NCBI GenBank assembly: GCA_032207245.1
Contig: CM063502.1
Span: forward strand, 43,549,162-43,613,161
Source of the DNA: Pardosa pseudoannulata
Lineage: Eukaryota; Arthropoda; Arachnida; Araneae; Lycosidae
Length of the DNA: 64,000 nt
Direction: 5' to 3'
Numbering within the stretch: the stretch's first letter is position 1; every line of letters begins with the position of its first letter. Positions 37,282 through 46,709 of this stretch are shown here, one piece after another. A program made the translations under genes and the position numbers. Below the pieces are notes generated by a model that was not told where the DNA came from, made no database searches, and saw only the letters and a list, made by a program, of their open reading frames with translations.

Positions 37282-38364
37282 ATAATTTTTAGTTTCAAAA
37301 TAGTTTATATTATTGTTTATTAAGCATGAAACAGTAAAAAGGGATCCATTATTTTTGCTTTTCACGCTTTTATTAATTTCCATTAATTTTAGGTAAATAA
37401 TTATTTTTGTTTTAACAAACTCTGATAGGAACAAACTACTTTTACTCTGAACTCTGATTACTACTTATGACTGATACTTATTGATTGATACTTGTTCCTA
37501 TAGGAGTACTATAGGAATAATGTTTCACTCATTATGAATTCATTTAATGTGGTATTTTAGAGTAGCCAATTAATAGTACTATGTGAGATATTCCTGTAGT
37601 TCTCATTTATACACTTATGCATTTTAAGTCAGTAACTACCTTTTGATTATAACCATGCAAAAATCGTAACTACTATACAAAATAAGTGGTACTCAATATT
37701 AACGAGAATGAATATCTGTATAAATATTTTCAGACTAACCATAATCGATTTTTTTCTGAAGCATAATATTTTTTCATCAGATAAAATATTGGAAAATTCG
37801 TTATCGCAATCATAAGAGAAGAATCTTAAAGCAAAGCATTTGGAATGATTATAGCTGTACCTCAGTTTTACAAAAATTACTAATGATATAGATATTCATT
37901 CAGAAAATATATTAACGCCCTCATGGAAAAACCTATAAAACGCCCTCATGGGTAGCAGACAATCCACAAGAAAATAAATGGGAAATATTTGCAAAGATTG
38001 CAGCGGTAGTAATATAAATAGGGGACGGAAAAAAATACACATACGAAACTCTCTTATTAAAACTGTTTTACACCATCGTGTTTTGCGGTAGGAAATAAAA
38101 GCCTTATTCAAAATCATTTCTTTCCCAATTTTCTCAGAAATACAAAAAATTTAATATATCGTATGTAAAAATATGTAAAATATAATTACACATTCCAGTG
38201 TATTTGTATTCTACACTGAAAAGGATGTAAAAAATGTAGACAGCAGGGGCACACAGTCTCTAAAATGTATTGTAATCAAATAACCTTACTTACACGAATT
38301 TTAATATTCTATTCCTAAATAATGTAGGAAGAAAACCGCTAAATTAGAAAATAAAATTATAATA
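37282..38364. other. AT-rich non-coding stretch
   Basis: No gene recognised. Minus-strand open frames of 98 codons (37138-37434) and 73 codons (37896-38117) lack recognisable features; the first is antisense to the decayed ORF. Confidence 0.4.
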
Positions 38365-38580
38365 CTGATATATCAATGGTACTGACAATTTGGTTGGGAT
38401 TTCCCGTTCAAGTATATGTTATCCCTATTGAGCAAAACAGTAGATTGTAGAGCTTCAAACCAAACCAAACTGATATATCAATGGTACTGACAATTAGGTT
38501 GGGATTTCCCGTCCAAGTATATGTTAGCCCTATTGAGCAAAACAGTACATTGTAGAGCTTCAAACCAAACCAAACCAAAC
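38365..38580 (+). repeat. 105-bp tandem duplication of a SINE 3' end
   Basis: Unit 1 starts at 38365 (CTGATATATCAATGGTACTG) and unit 2 at 38470 with only a few base differences. Each unit ends in the SINE 3' portion ('CCCTATTGAGCAAAACAGTA', 'TTGTAGAGCTTC') and a AAACCAAACC tail. The short period and high identity indicate a recent event. Confidence 0.93.
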
Positions 38581-39399
38581 CTGCTTACATATATTATTTT
38601 GTCTATACATAGTATACATATATATTAATGACGAATTTTGTCTACACATAGGAGGGGGGGGGGGAAGGCACGATCCAATATCCTAGACCTCCCTATGATT
38701 CTAAATATTTTCTCATAGCTAGTAAACAACGAATCATATTTGTTTTCTTGATGTCCAAATCCAGTTTTTAAACCTACAAAATTTTTTCTTATCTTCCTTC
38801 ACGGTACTTGATTTTCGACCTCAGAGCGTAAATGGTTTTGCACGAAATGTCTTTAAGTACAGCGGTCCTTTTTAACATTTCCAAAAACTGCTATAAATCT
38901 GAATTTGGACCCAGTCTGTTACTAGTTCTTTTAATTTATTGACCGTTACGGGAGAGGGATTTCTTCTCCCGAATCCATGCAAAATTAAGAACTCCAATAT
39001 CACGAGCCAAAATTGGGTTAACTTATTGCTACGAACAATGCAGTAAAAGTGCGTAGGTTCGCGCACGTGTTAAGTCCCTCGAAGTATTCACCATCCACTC
39101 CGTGATTTATTGTTATGGCTGGAAGGAAGCTTGGAAAAAGCCTCAACACATAAAAAGCCAAAAGTAGGACACCTGGAGAAAGGTATCGTCTCCACCATCA
39201 ACCCTTATCAAAATTCCTCTCTTTTTACTTGAATATGTAGACGTGAAAATACGTTTTACCAGTCGCGCGACTTTTCCAGTCGAAAATAATGATGAAAAAA
39301 ATCGGAAATGACCGCGTTATGTATAAGATGTATGTATAACACAATGCACTCTCTTTCGTTTCGCATGAACTTCGTTCGGTGCAGTCTGAAATAAACAAG
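38581..39399. other. Non-coding stretch
   Basis: G-run at about 38653-38664. 39060-39340 is a little less AT-rich. No gene supported. Confidence 0.4.
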
Positions 39400-40345
39400 C
39401 TTTATTTATACAAATGCTCATTAAAAAAATTTCTTTCCAAGAATTTTCTTTCGAATGTTTTAAACATTCTTTTATATAAAAAATTATTTTTGCTCAACAT
39501 ATTATTTTATTAGAGTTATTCTTTTGTTATTTTTTTAGAGTTATATTCAAATAAATATATTAGTGAAGAATTCTAAAGGAGATATATCTCTCTGAACTAT
39601 TTTATTTGAGAACATTACAGAATTAATACACTTTACTTTTCGTATAGAAGATTATGTTTTTTAATCAATATATTAATTCATGTTTAGTTTTTTTACGTCA
39701 TTACTTTGATTTTCAACCCAAAAGAAAAACTTTCTTGCTTTTCAAAATTTTTCTTTGAAATGTTTTAAACATTCCTTGATATAAAAAAAAATTATATTTC
39801 TGCTCAACATATTATTTTAGTTTTTTTTTGGTTATTTTATTTAGAGTTATATGCAAATAAATATATTAATGAAGAATTTTTAATTATATATACCTTTCTA
39901 AACTATTTTATTTTAAAATATTGCAAAATTAATATATAGGCTCTCCTTTTCGTATTAAAGATCATAATCATTAATTTAAATCATGTGTACTTTTTCATGC
40001 CTTCTCTTTAATTTTCTACACAAAAGGAAAACTTGTCTTTTCAAAAACATTTTTTGAAATCTTTTAAACATTCTTTGATATAAAAAAAATTATATTTTTG
40101 CTCAACTTATCATTTTAGTTTTTTGTTGTTGTTGTTATTTTATTTAGAGTTATATTCAAATAAATACTTTAATAAAGAATTTTTAATTCGATATACCTTT
40201 CTAAACTATTTTATTTGAAAATATTGCAAAATTAATATACAGACTTTCCTTTTCGTATTGAAGATCATAATCATTATTTCAATTCATGTGTACTTTTTTT
40301 ATCCGTCTCTTTGATTTTCTACACAAAATAAAACTTTCGTTTCTT
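39400..40345. repeat. Tandem array, unit about 300 bp, three copies
   Basis: The anchor TTTTAAACATTC.TTGATAT occurs at about 39458, 39763 and 40062 (periods 305 and 299 bp). It is followed in each unit by 'TTTTGCTCAACATATTATTTTA', 'AGAGTTATATTCAAATAAAT' and 'CCTTTTCGTATTGAAGAT' variants. AT-rich, no coding capacity. Confidence 0.93.
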
Positions 40346-41507
40346 TGCACTTTTTTTTTTTTCGTTTGGAATTTCGAGGTTAATGTTTTTATCTCAATTA
40401 CCTCAGTTTAATTAATGTTCACCATCTGTTACAACAAAACTCATTTGAAATTTTCTCCGTCTACTTCAGAAATAAATTTTACTCTTTGATGAAGCTACAA
40501 GTTATTTTCCTCTCGATTTTGAAATTCTTTGTTTTAAAATTAAATGCTAGAAAAACTTAAATGTATTGTAAATGCTTCTCTTTTATTGACTGATCGAGAA
40601 ATCATTCGCTCCAGCAGCCAGGTTCTAAAAGTTTGGAAGCAACGACGCGCAATGTTCGCAATCACATTCTGTTAACTCCATGCGTACGTCATGAAAGACG
40701 AAGGAAGGGTGCCAAAACCGAAACCAACTGGAGTTTATCGATTCTTGTATTTCGATTTTACTAGATCGTTTCGATTCCATCGCCCTTGAACATTTTCTAA
40801 AGCCGAGTAATCACATTTTCTTCTTTGCCGCACCAAAATATTTAACCGTATAGTTTTGATGTTAATCTACTAAACCAAACGAGTTTATGGTAAAAATATT
40901 TGCACAAAATATGAAATTATGCTTTCGCGATAGTATTATTAAAATATTATTCAATGTCAGTAAAATCAAAATATTAAAATGCATAGTTTTGATGTTAATC
41001 TAAATCAACAGATTTCAATATAAAATTATATGAACAACATATAAAATTATCCTTTAGCGATAGTATTATTTAAACACAATACAATGCCAGTGAAATGAAA
41101 TCAAATTTTGATAAATCTCGAACGTAATTTAAAATTATTGTCATGCAGAAAAATTTATAGTATCTGAATTTCTCGCTTGCGTAGATTCCTCAGCAAAATA
41201 GCATGAACAGTTAGGATTCTTAAAAATGGATTTCATTTTGTACTAATTTATTATTTATATAATATAGTCTGCTAGATATTCTGAATTTCATTACATTGCT
41301 GCATTCAGATTTAAAATGAAAACTCGAATAATAATGCCTTATAATTTCTCTTCAAATGACTCTTAATAAAATGCATTCCATAAGATTTTGCTTTCTCATT
41401 GTTCTATGATTATTATTTTTCTACTCGCCTTATTATTTTTGGTTGTTATAGATTAATTTCATTAAACTGGCTCTTGTAATCATCTGAACTCATAGACAAA
41501 TCGTAAA
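40346..41507. other. AT-rich non-coding stretch
   Basis: A loose repeat of 'GCATAGTTTTGATGTTAATCTA' occurs at about 40850 and 40979, with 'TTTAGCGATAGTATTATT' following each, so a 130-bp unit is duplicated. No gene. Confidence 0.5.
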
Positions 41508-42527
41508 CAGTGGTACTTCGATCTATCGTTCCCGTATTATTCATTTTCCACCTTGATCGTTTGATTAATTTAGTTCCAAATTCATAGCCATAGAACCAGC
41601 GTTATTTTCCCCCCATTTATTGTTCCTGGATTCTTCACTTTCCCGCATCTATCGTCAAAATCTGTAGGCCCCGTTGCTTTTTCTTCCGGAAGTATCATTT
41701 TGGTCGAATTTAGAACTGAAAAAATGAGTTTCTTTCAGTTGATAAGAAGATTTTTAGATTCTTTTAATGGGGAAAAAAAACTCGAGTGGGCACGGTCATT
41801 GCTTTAGTGAAATACCAAATCAAAATAATAATCCTGTTAGACCTATAGATAAATATTTTGCATTACTGTTTAGTTTCGCCTATTTTAGTTTTGTTTATAT
41901 TAATTGTTTTCAAATTCCCGTTTATACTGCCTGTGCATTCTGTCTTTCTTCTTTTAAAGTTCCTTTTCCCCGGGGGTCAAACTTAGCATTTGTTTTTTAC
42001 TCCCGTATTCATTGATTTGACAATTTTACATCAATATTTAGTTTATTTTTACCTGTTGTTTTTCTGTTTATATTTATAATTATCTGATTACTTTTTTTTT
42101 CTATTTAAGCATTACTTTTTTTTTCTCCCGTGATTCATCTGTTAGCATCTTTTATTAACTTACTATTTAACTGTTTTGACAGTTTTTTTTTTCCTTTCTC
42201 TTTAGTTTCGTTTCACCTGTTGACAGTCTGTTTATATTTATTACAATCTCCTTTTCATCATTATGGTGTTAGTTACTATAACACTTCTTGTTACCAGTCA
42301 GGCGATCTACTTGCTCAGAGCAAGTATTAATTACAAAATAATTTTTTTTAATAATCAGTATCACTCTAAATATAAATTATATTTGTCAAAATATGAAATG
42401 CTTTCAGTTAGGGTTATAAATAATTCATGTATTTGTAATACACATAAACAGATTTCTACATTAATTTCCCGCATCCATCGTTTTCCATTTTCGTCCCCTT
42501 GAAAAACGATAAATCGAGGATCCACTG
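41508..42527. mobile_element. pogo/Tigger-like transposon, non-autonomous
   Basis: The left end CAGTGGTACTTCGATCTATC at 41508 pairs with the right end at 42527, whose reverse complement reads CAGTGGATCCTCGATTTATC. CAGT-starting ends with 'TCGAT.TATCG' are typical of pogo/Tigger elements. The roughly 1-kb interior is T/C-rich on the + strand with no recognisable transposase. The left 190 bp match the truncated copy at 2113-2300. Open frames inside (41767-42015, 42130-42330, 42263-42502) are not convincing genes. Confidence 0.7.
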
Positions 42528-42555
42528 GAATGGGAAAGCGTTATTTCACGTTTAA

Positions 42556-42715
42556 GTTTGGTTTGGAGAGCTACGGTTTACTGTTTTGCTACATGAGGGG
42601 TAATGAGACCGAGAGCTACTGCTTGAAAACGATTCCGAACAGCTGCGAACATCCATGCCGTTAGCGAAATTCGAACCAGAAGAGCAGCGTCCTACCACTC
42701 GGCCATCGTTCGGCT
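42556..42715 (-). mobile_element. tRNA-derived SINE
   Basis: Minus-strand copy: 'GGTTTGGAGAGCTACGGTTT', 'GGGTAATGAGACCGAGAGCT', B-box side 'GAAATTCGAACCAGAAG' with a short internal deletion, and A-box end 'ACTCGGCCATCGTTCGG'. This is the last SINE before the gene. Confidence 0.9.
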
Positions 42716-43183
42716 TATTCCATGTTAGGTAACTAATAAAAGAGGACAGATTTTTGCGTATACAATAAAGCCTGAATTATTTCTAGAAGTTAAAATACCG
42801 TGATCATTACACTACTTGTTTTATTCATTCATTGAAACATTACCCAATATTGAGTACGGACTTTTAATTGTATATAATTTTAAATTTTATATAATTTCTT
42901 AATGCTTTTATTATTATTAATTATTAATATTGAATTTTCAAATTTTATGCAATTTTCTAATAAGCTCCCTTTCTTTTCTCACCACCGAAGTTATCTACTA
43001 AAACTTAAAATTTCATAATTTGAACTCATAATTATCCAACTAGGTGGAACGTTAAAGCAACGGAAAATGCGTATTAAAACATTTATTACAGTAAAAGTAC
43101 AAAGTACTAGGGCGGGAAATTAAGAAAATGTTTCTTGAAAAAAATAAATAATCCTGCAAACTACTATTTTAGTCCAAAATTAT
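42716..43183. other. AT-rich non-coding stretch upstream of ORF and promoter
   Basis: Nothing recognised. Confidence 0.4.
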
Positions 43184-43411
43184 ATGGTAAAAAAGACTCA
43201 CGTGTGTTTAATTTTGTCAGCGGTATTTTTACTTTTACTCTTTATAAAGCTGAAAGAACATCAGATAATCAGGAAGGAAAAGATCGACGAAGAAGTTGAA
43301 ATAAGAAACGGTACGAAAAGCTTTCTTTCAAAGAATAATTATAGATGCGTAGTTTTTGATAACTTTTTTAATAAGAGTTCAAATTATGAAATTTTAAATT
43401 TTATTGGGTAA
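43184..43411 (+). CDS. Candidate small type-II membrane protein or N-terminal exon
   Basis: ATG at 43184 opens 75 codons. The N-terminus is MVKKTHVCLILSAVFLLLLF: two Lys, then a hydrophobic segment of about 16 residues (7-22). A Lys/Glu-rich stretch and two Asn-X-Ser/Thr sequons (NGT, NKS) follow, and the frame ends soon after a Cys-containing hydrophobic part. That layout (signal anchor plus lumenal stem) is usual at the start of Golgi glycosyl- or sulfotransferases, but nothing identifies a family. A possible splice donor (GGGTAAT, GT at 43408) lies just before the stop, so this could be an exon. It ends about 430 bp upstream of the promoter at 43842. Chance or a pseudogene remains possible. 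Confidence 0.35.
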   Translation: MVKKTHVCLILSAVFLLLLFIKLKEHQIIRKEKIDEEVEIRNGTKSFLSKNNYRCVVFDNFFNKSSNYEILNFIG

Positions 43412-43841
43412 TAACATTGTATTTAGAATAATATTGTATTTAGAATATATTACCGATCATCATCAAGAATTTAATTCTTAAAAAGAAAGGTACGAAGTTG
43501 CTCCCTCGGAAATGACCTGATTGACTCGGGCTGAGCAGAGCATGTTTCTGAAATAAATAAATTATAGGTTATTTTATTCTATGTTAACAGGGCACTATTT
43601 GAGAAAATGAAAGCGTTCCCTTTTTATCGTTTGGGCTCGAGCTGGCGAGCATGTTTTCTGTGCGTACGGTATTAGTAACGGGTGTCTGCTAGCTGTCAGC
43701 GCGACGCGAGTGTCTGTCCGCAGGGCGTCGCTGCGGTCGCGGCCGCCGCATCCCCTCGTGACGTCATGACCGGAAGCTAGGGCCGCGGGCCAATGGGCGT
43801 CCGCCGACGTCACTCTCACCCTTTCGTTTCGCAGCTGTGTC

Positions 43842-44077
43842 AGTCGTGCGGTGTGCGAGCGAGCGAGTGTCGCGAGGTGGGTCACGGCAGAAGCCAGCAG
43901 ATCATTCTCGCAGCCGCACATGTCGATCGTCCTCCCACCCCAACCCCGTGGATCAACGCCGTCCGATTGATTGTAAAGTGATTGCAGCCACCCTCCTGGA
44001 TGGATGGATACCTGGCAGGCTACCGCTCCTCATGATGCTGGGGCTCCTCCGTGAGCAGCGACTTCGCTCGTGCTGCC
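43842..44077 (+). other. Predicted 5' UTR with upstream ATGs
   Basis: Between the predicted start site and the favoured coding ATG (44078) are several ATGs: 43919 (16-codon uORF ending at 43969), 44000 (11-codon uORF), 44004, and 44032/44035, whose frame stays open through the exon. The ATG at 44078 has the best context (GCCATGG). Such a leader suggests reduced or regulated translation, unless the real start lies elsewhere. Open frames on both strands across this island are long only because it is GC-rich. Confidence 0.5.
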
Positions 44078-44144
44078 ATGGCCAACAGCAATGCCAACAA
44101 CTTTCTGCTGTCTGGGCTACAGGAGTGGTCCACTTTATTCGCAG
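44078..44144 (+). CDS. PMEPA1/LDLRAD4: Candidate first coding exon of PMEPA1/LDLRAD4-like protein
   Basis: ATG at 44078 in a good context (GCCATGG) encodes MANSNANNFLLSGLQEWSTL and then FA, 22 codons plus one base, if the donor GCAG|GTTGTG at 44145 is used. That phase fits the acceptor at 45882 and would give '...STLFA-V-SAVQIF', close to the family pattern of a short extracellular part ending in 'ELEFVQI' before the membrane segment. The donor is weak. A much stronger one, TACA|GTAAGC at 44179, would leave this frame out of phase with exon 2. With the strong donor exon 1 would be mostly 5' UTR and an A|TG start would form at the splice junction. No LDL-receptor class A module was found upstream. 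Confidence 0.4.
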
Positions 44145-44178
44145 GTTGTGCCGCTCCACATCTCTGCACGGAGCTACA

Positions 44179-45881
44179 GTAAGCGATTCTTACCGTTCTC
44201 TGTGTCATTTGCCTTCCAATCATTTTATATCCTCTGCCAGGGCGGAGTGGGATCCCGACCGCGAAGATATAATATATCCGCGGGGAATCCGACCAACCCT
44301 CATGCACTTATGTTCGGTAAGTAACGCTGACAATTTTCCTCAAATGCGCCCGTCTCGGCCCAACTTGCTCAAGCAGTTCGATTTTCACTCACATGTGCTT
44401 TTCCGTAAACCGAACATTATATATATCTGTCGCATATATATACGTATTTGCAGCAAATCGTGTTTTCGAAGCTTCATTTCTGCTACTGAAGCATATGCAT
44501 GCACTTTTTGTGGAAACCATCGTTGAGTGGAGTCTTGGGATTTTGTGTTGCATTATTTTGTTGATATTTTATGAAACACTTTCTGTGCAAAATATAAACG
44601 TCTATGATCATCCGTTTGTAATTGCAATGTATTTTTGGCATATCGTTCTCTTGGAAATGAAGTGAATTCATCTTGTCTGTTTATATGAAGAAAGTAAACA
44701 CAGTCAGAAATTGTGCTCTATTATGATAAAGTCCCATTACTTGGTCTTAGTTCGTAAGGAAAATAGTTCAAGCACTTTATGATCCAGAATGGGAGTGGTT
44801 ATGATCCTTACAAAATTCACTATTTTCGCTGTATGCGGAAATATTTTATTTCTTGCAGTAACATTAACAACTTTTCATCTGTAGAGAAAAGTTGTACAGT
44901 TCATATATGCTGAATACATCATAAATTACTTAAATCTGTTTAATCAAAATTAAATTTTTACATTTGTTTGAAAAATTACTGGGTTTAACCTAAGGCTCCT
45001 TTAGTATCCTATTGTGTATATGGTATTATTGTATCATCACTTTAACTTCTAATTTTATTTTAGTAAATATCCCTGTTTTAAAGAGTTAGCTTTTATTTTA
45101 TTTATTTTGTACACCATACATTTGTTTACATTTTTTTTTTTTTTGTAAACTCTGTCAACATCTATCCCATCGGTTAATTTACCTTACATTCACAAATAGT
45201 CAACATTTTATTTGAAGAATAATGCAGCTTGTAGTTATACGTATATCATTATTGACAGAAAATTATTCTTTTAAAAATAGTAAAAACAGTTGCATCCAAA
45301 ATTTTATGTGCCATTGACATGGGATGTATTCTATACTTGTATCACTTTTGCTTCTTTAAAGTTAGTAGTATTTTTATTCAGAGACCGTAAAATAAGTGTA
45401 AACTGTTAGTCTATATCATTTCCTCACAGTTTAAGTATATGAAAGGTTTGAGTAACTGTACAATTAGTCAGTTTATTGAAAATGTTAAGAAAAACCTGTC
45501 AAAGAACACTTTATTCTAGTATTAGAAGCATACTTTAATTTAGGTATTAAATGATTGATATTTTTTATACAAATTAAACAAAATTGTATGATTACAAGGT
45601 TTTTAATGTGTTTAAGTTTTAACTTCAGCTATGACCTTTTATAGATGTAGCATGGTTCTTATTTTTCTTAATAATTTCTTTATCTTATTGCATTATCAAG
45701 TAAGAGGATTTAACTGTCAATTTATTTCTGCCTAGACTTTAAATGGAAAGAGCAATAATTAGTCAAACTTTCTACTATTCGAATCTTTAACAAGTTTTTC
45801 TTCAATTGTTTATATTATTCATTCTCAGTTAATTGGTAAATTTTTCTCTTGGATATTTATTTTTATCATTTTCTTTTTCAG
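44179..45881 (+). other. Intron 1
   Basis: The intron runs from the strong donor GTAAGC at 44179 (or from 44145) to the acceptor TTTTTCAG ending at 45881. It is T-rich on the + strand. No SINE or other recognised repeat lies inside. An ORF at 44393-44665 has no recognisable feature. A second acceptor, CTGCAG, lies 9 bp downstream (ending at 45890) and keeps the frame. Confidence 0.6.
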
Positions 45882-46084
45882 TGTCTGCAGTACAGATTTT
45901 TATTATTGTGATAACAGTTCTATTAGCTGTCGGAATTATTACATGTGTCCTTAGTCATTACAAGATGGGAGCAAGGTCCTGGAGTGATCAGCGTAACAGA
46001 CAACAACCATCTACCAGGCAACTTCAGCAACCTTGTCCTCAACAGCAGCAGTACACATATACCTTAACACCAACCACTGCATCG
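45882..46084 (+). CDS. PMEPA1/LDLRAD4: Membrane-anchor exon of PMEPA1/LDLRAD4-like protein
   Basis: The exon encodes 67 codons plus a split first codon. It opens with a transmembrane segment, SAVQIFIIVITVLLAVGIIT, continuing CVLSHYK. In vertebrate PMEPA1 and LDLRAD4 the equivalent is 'VQIIIIVVV...ITCLLSHYK', so the junction of membrane and cytoplasm, with 'LSHYK' and 'ARS', is conserved. After it comes a Gln-rich juxtamembrane part (QQPCPQQQQY) and Thr-rich TYTLTPTTAS. The acceptor is TTTTTCAG at 45881; an alternative acceptor 9 bp on would drop three residues in frame. The donor TCG|GTAAAT at 46085 is phase 0 and matches exon 3. By family knowledge this anchors the protein in endosomal/Golgi membranes with the rest cytoplasmic. 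Confidence 0.85.
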
Positions 46085-46404
46085 GTAAATACTTCTGCTT
46101 CTAAATTTACTGCAAATGAAAAATGTTTTAGTAAATGCCATTCTATGTAATTCAAACTTTTCTTATATAAATGTGGTTAATTCTGTATATGTAATATATT
46201 TAATACTTTTAGTATTAACTTATATTAATAAATTTCAAAAATAATAAGATGAATCTCTAAATGGAATGATTGCCAATGATTAGTTTTCCTTTAAACATTG
46301 ATATAATTGTTATTTATATATAAGTTTTTCTTTTCTTTCCTTCTATATGTCTGCAATAATATTTTAACCTAAAAATCATAATAGTAATTTAAAATAAATT
46401 TCTA

Positions 46405-46545
46405 GTGATTATGTCCTTAAATTGCAGCCTTTGGTGAAAACCTTCAGTTCTCCCCTTCTCATTTGAGAAAATTGGTAACTTCACATATACCAAAATTAAT
46501 TCCTGCGTAGCTCAACAATTCTTAAATAAATTAGTTTTTCTTCAC
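46405..46545 (+). mobile_element. Diverged LTR-like fragment in intron 2
   Basis: The phrases 'CCTTTGGTGAAAACC', 'TTGGTAACTTC', 'ACCAAAATTAATTCC' and 'GTAGCTCAACAATTCTTA' follow the order seen at 32885-32985, with many substitutions. It is an old copy of the same repeat. Confidence 0.5.
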
Positions 46546-46646
46546 CCACATCATCATTTATTTCTAAATTTTCACCTTTTTTTTCCTAGGCTACCCAATT
46601 GCAAGAGATACCCTTTTTCCATTTGTGGTGGGTTGAAATTCCCATG

Positions 46647-46649
<3 letters not shown>

Positions 46650-46703
<54 letters not shown>
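46650..46703. repeat. (TA)n microsatellite in intron 2
   Basis: About 54 bp of AT dinucleotides. Confidence 0.95.

Positions 46704-46709
<6 letters not shown>

Larger units (their letters stand above)
43640..44180 (+). promoter_or_regulatory. CpG-island promoter of the PMEPA1/LDLRAD4-like gene
   Basis: The block is strongly enriched in C+G and CpG within AT-rich DNA. In order it contains a CRE palindrome TGACGTCA (43759-43766), an ETS core ACCGGAAG (43769-43776), CCAAT in GGCCAATGGG (43790-43794), a CRE-like GACGTCAC (43806-43813) and an arthropod initiator TCAGT (43840-43844). The likely start site is therefore about 43842. No TATA box lies 25-30 bp upstream. The arrangement is that of a TATA-less promoter open to CREB/ATF, ETS and NF-Y factors. 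A repeated GAGC motif (GCGAGCGAGCGAG) follows the initiator. Confidence 0.75.

Noticed and set aside
43595..44307. Minus-strand open frames of 108, 68 and 95 codons
   Set aside because: They are antisense to the promoter and first exon, open because of the GC content, and have no recognisable motifs.
43837..44526. 229-codon + strand open frame across the CpG island
   Set aside because: It runs through the strong donor at 44179 into the intron. Its frame does not join exon 2 in phase at either donor, and no family similarity is seen. GC-rich DNA has few stops.
45833..46150. Extended open frame as a stand-alone 105-residue gene
   Set aside because: Its ends are intronic sequence. Only 45882-46084 is supported by splice sites and family similarity.
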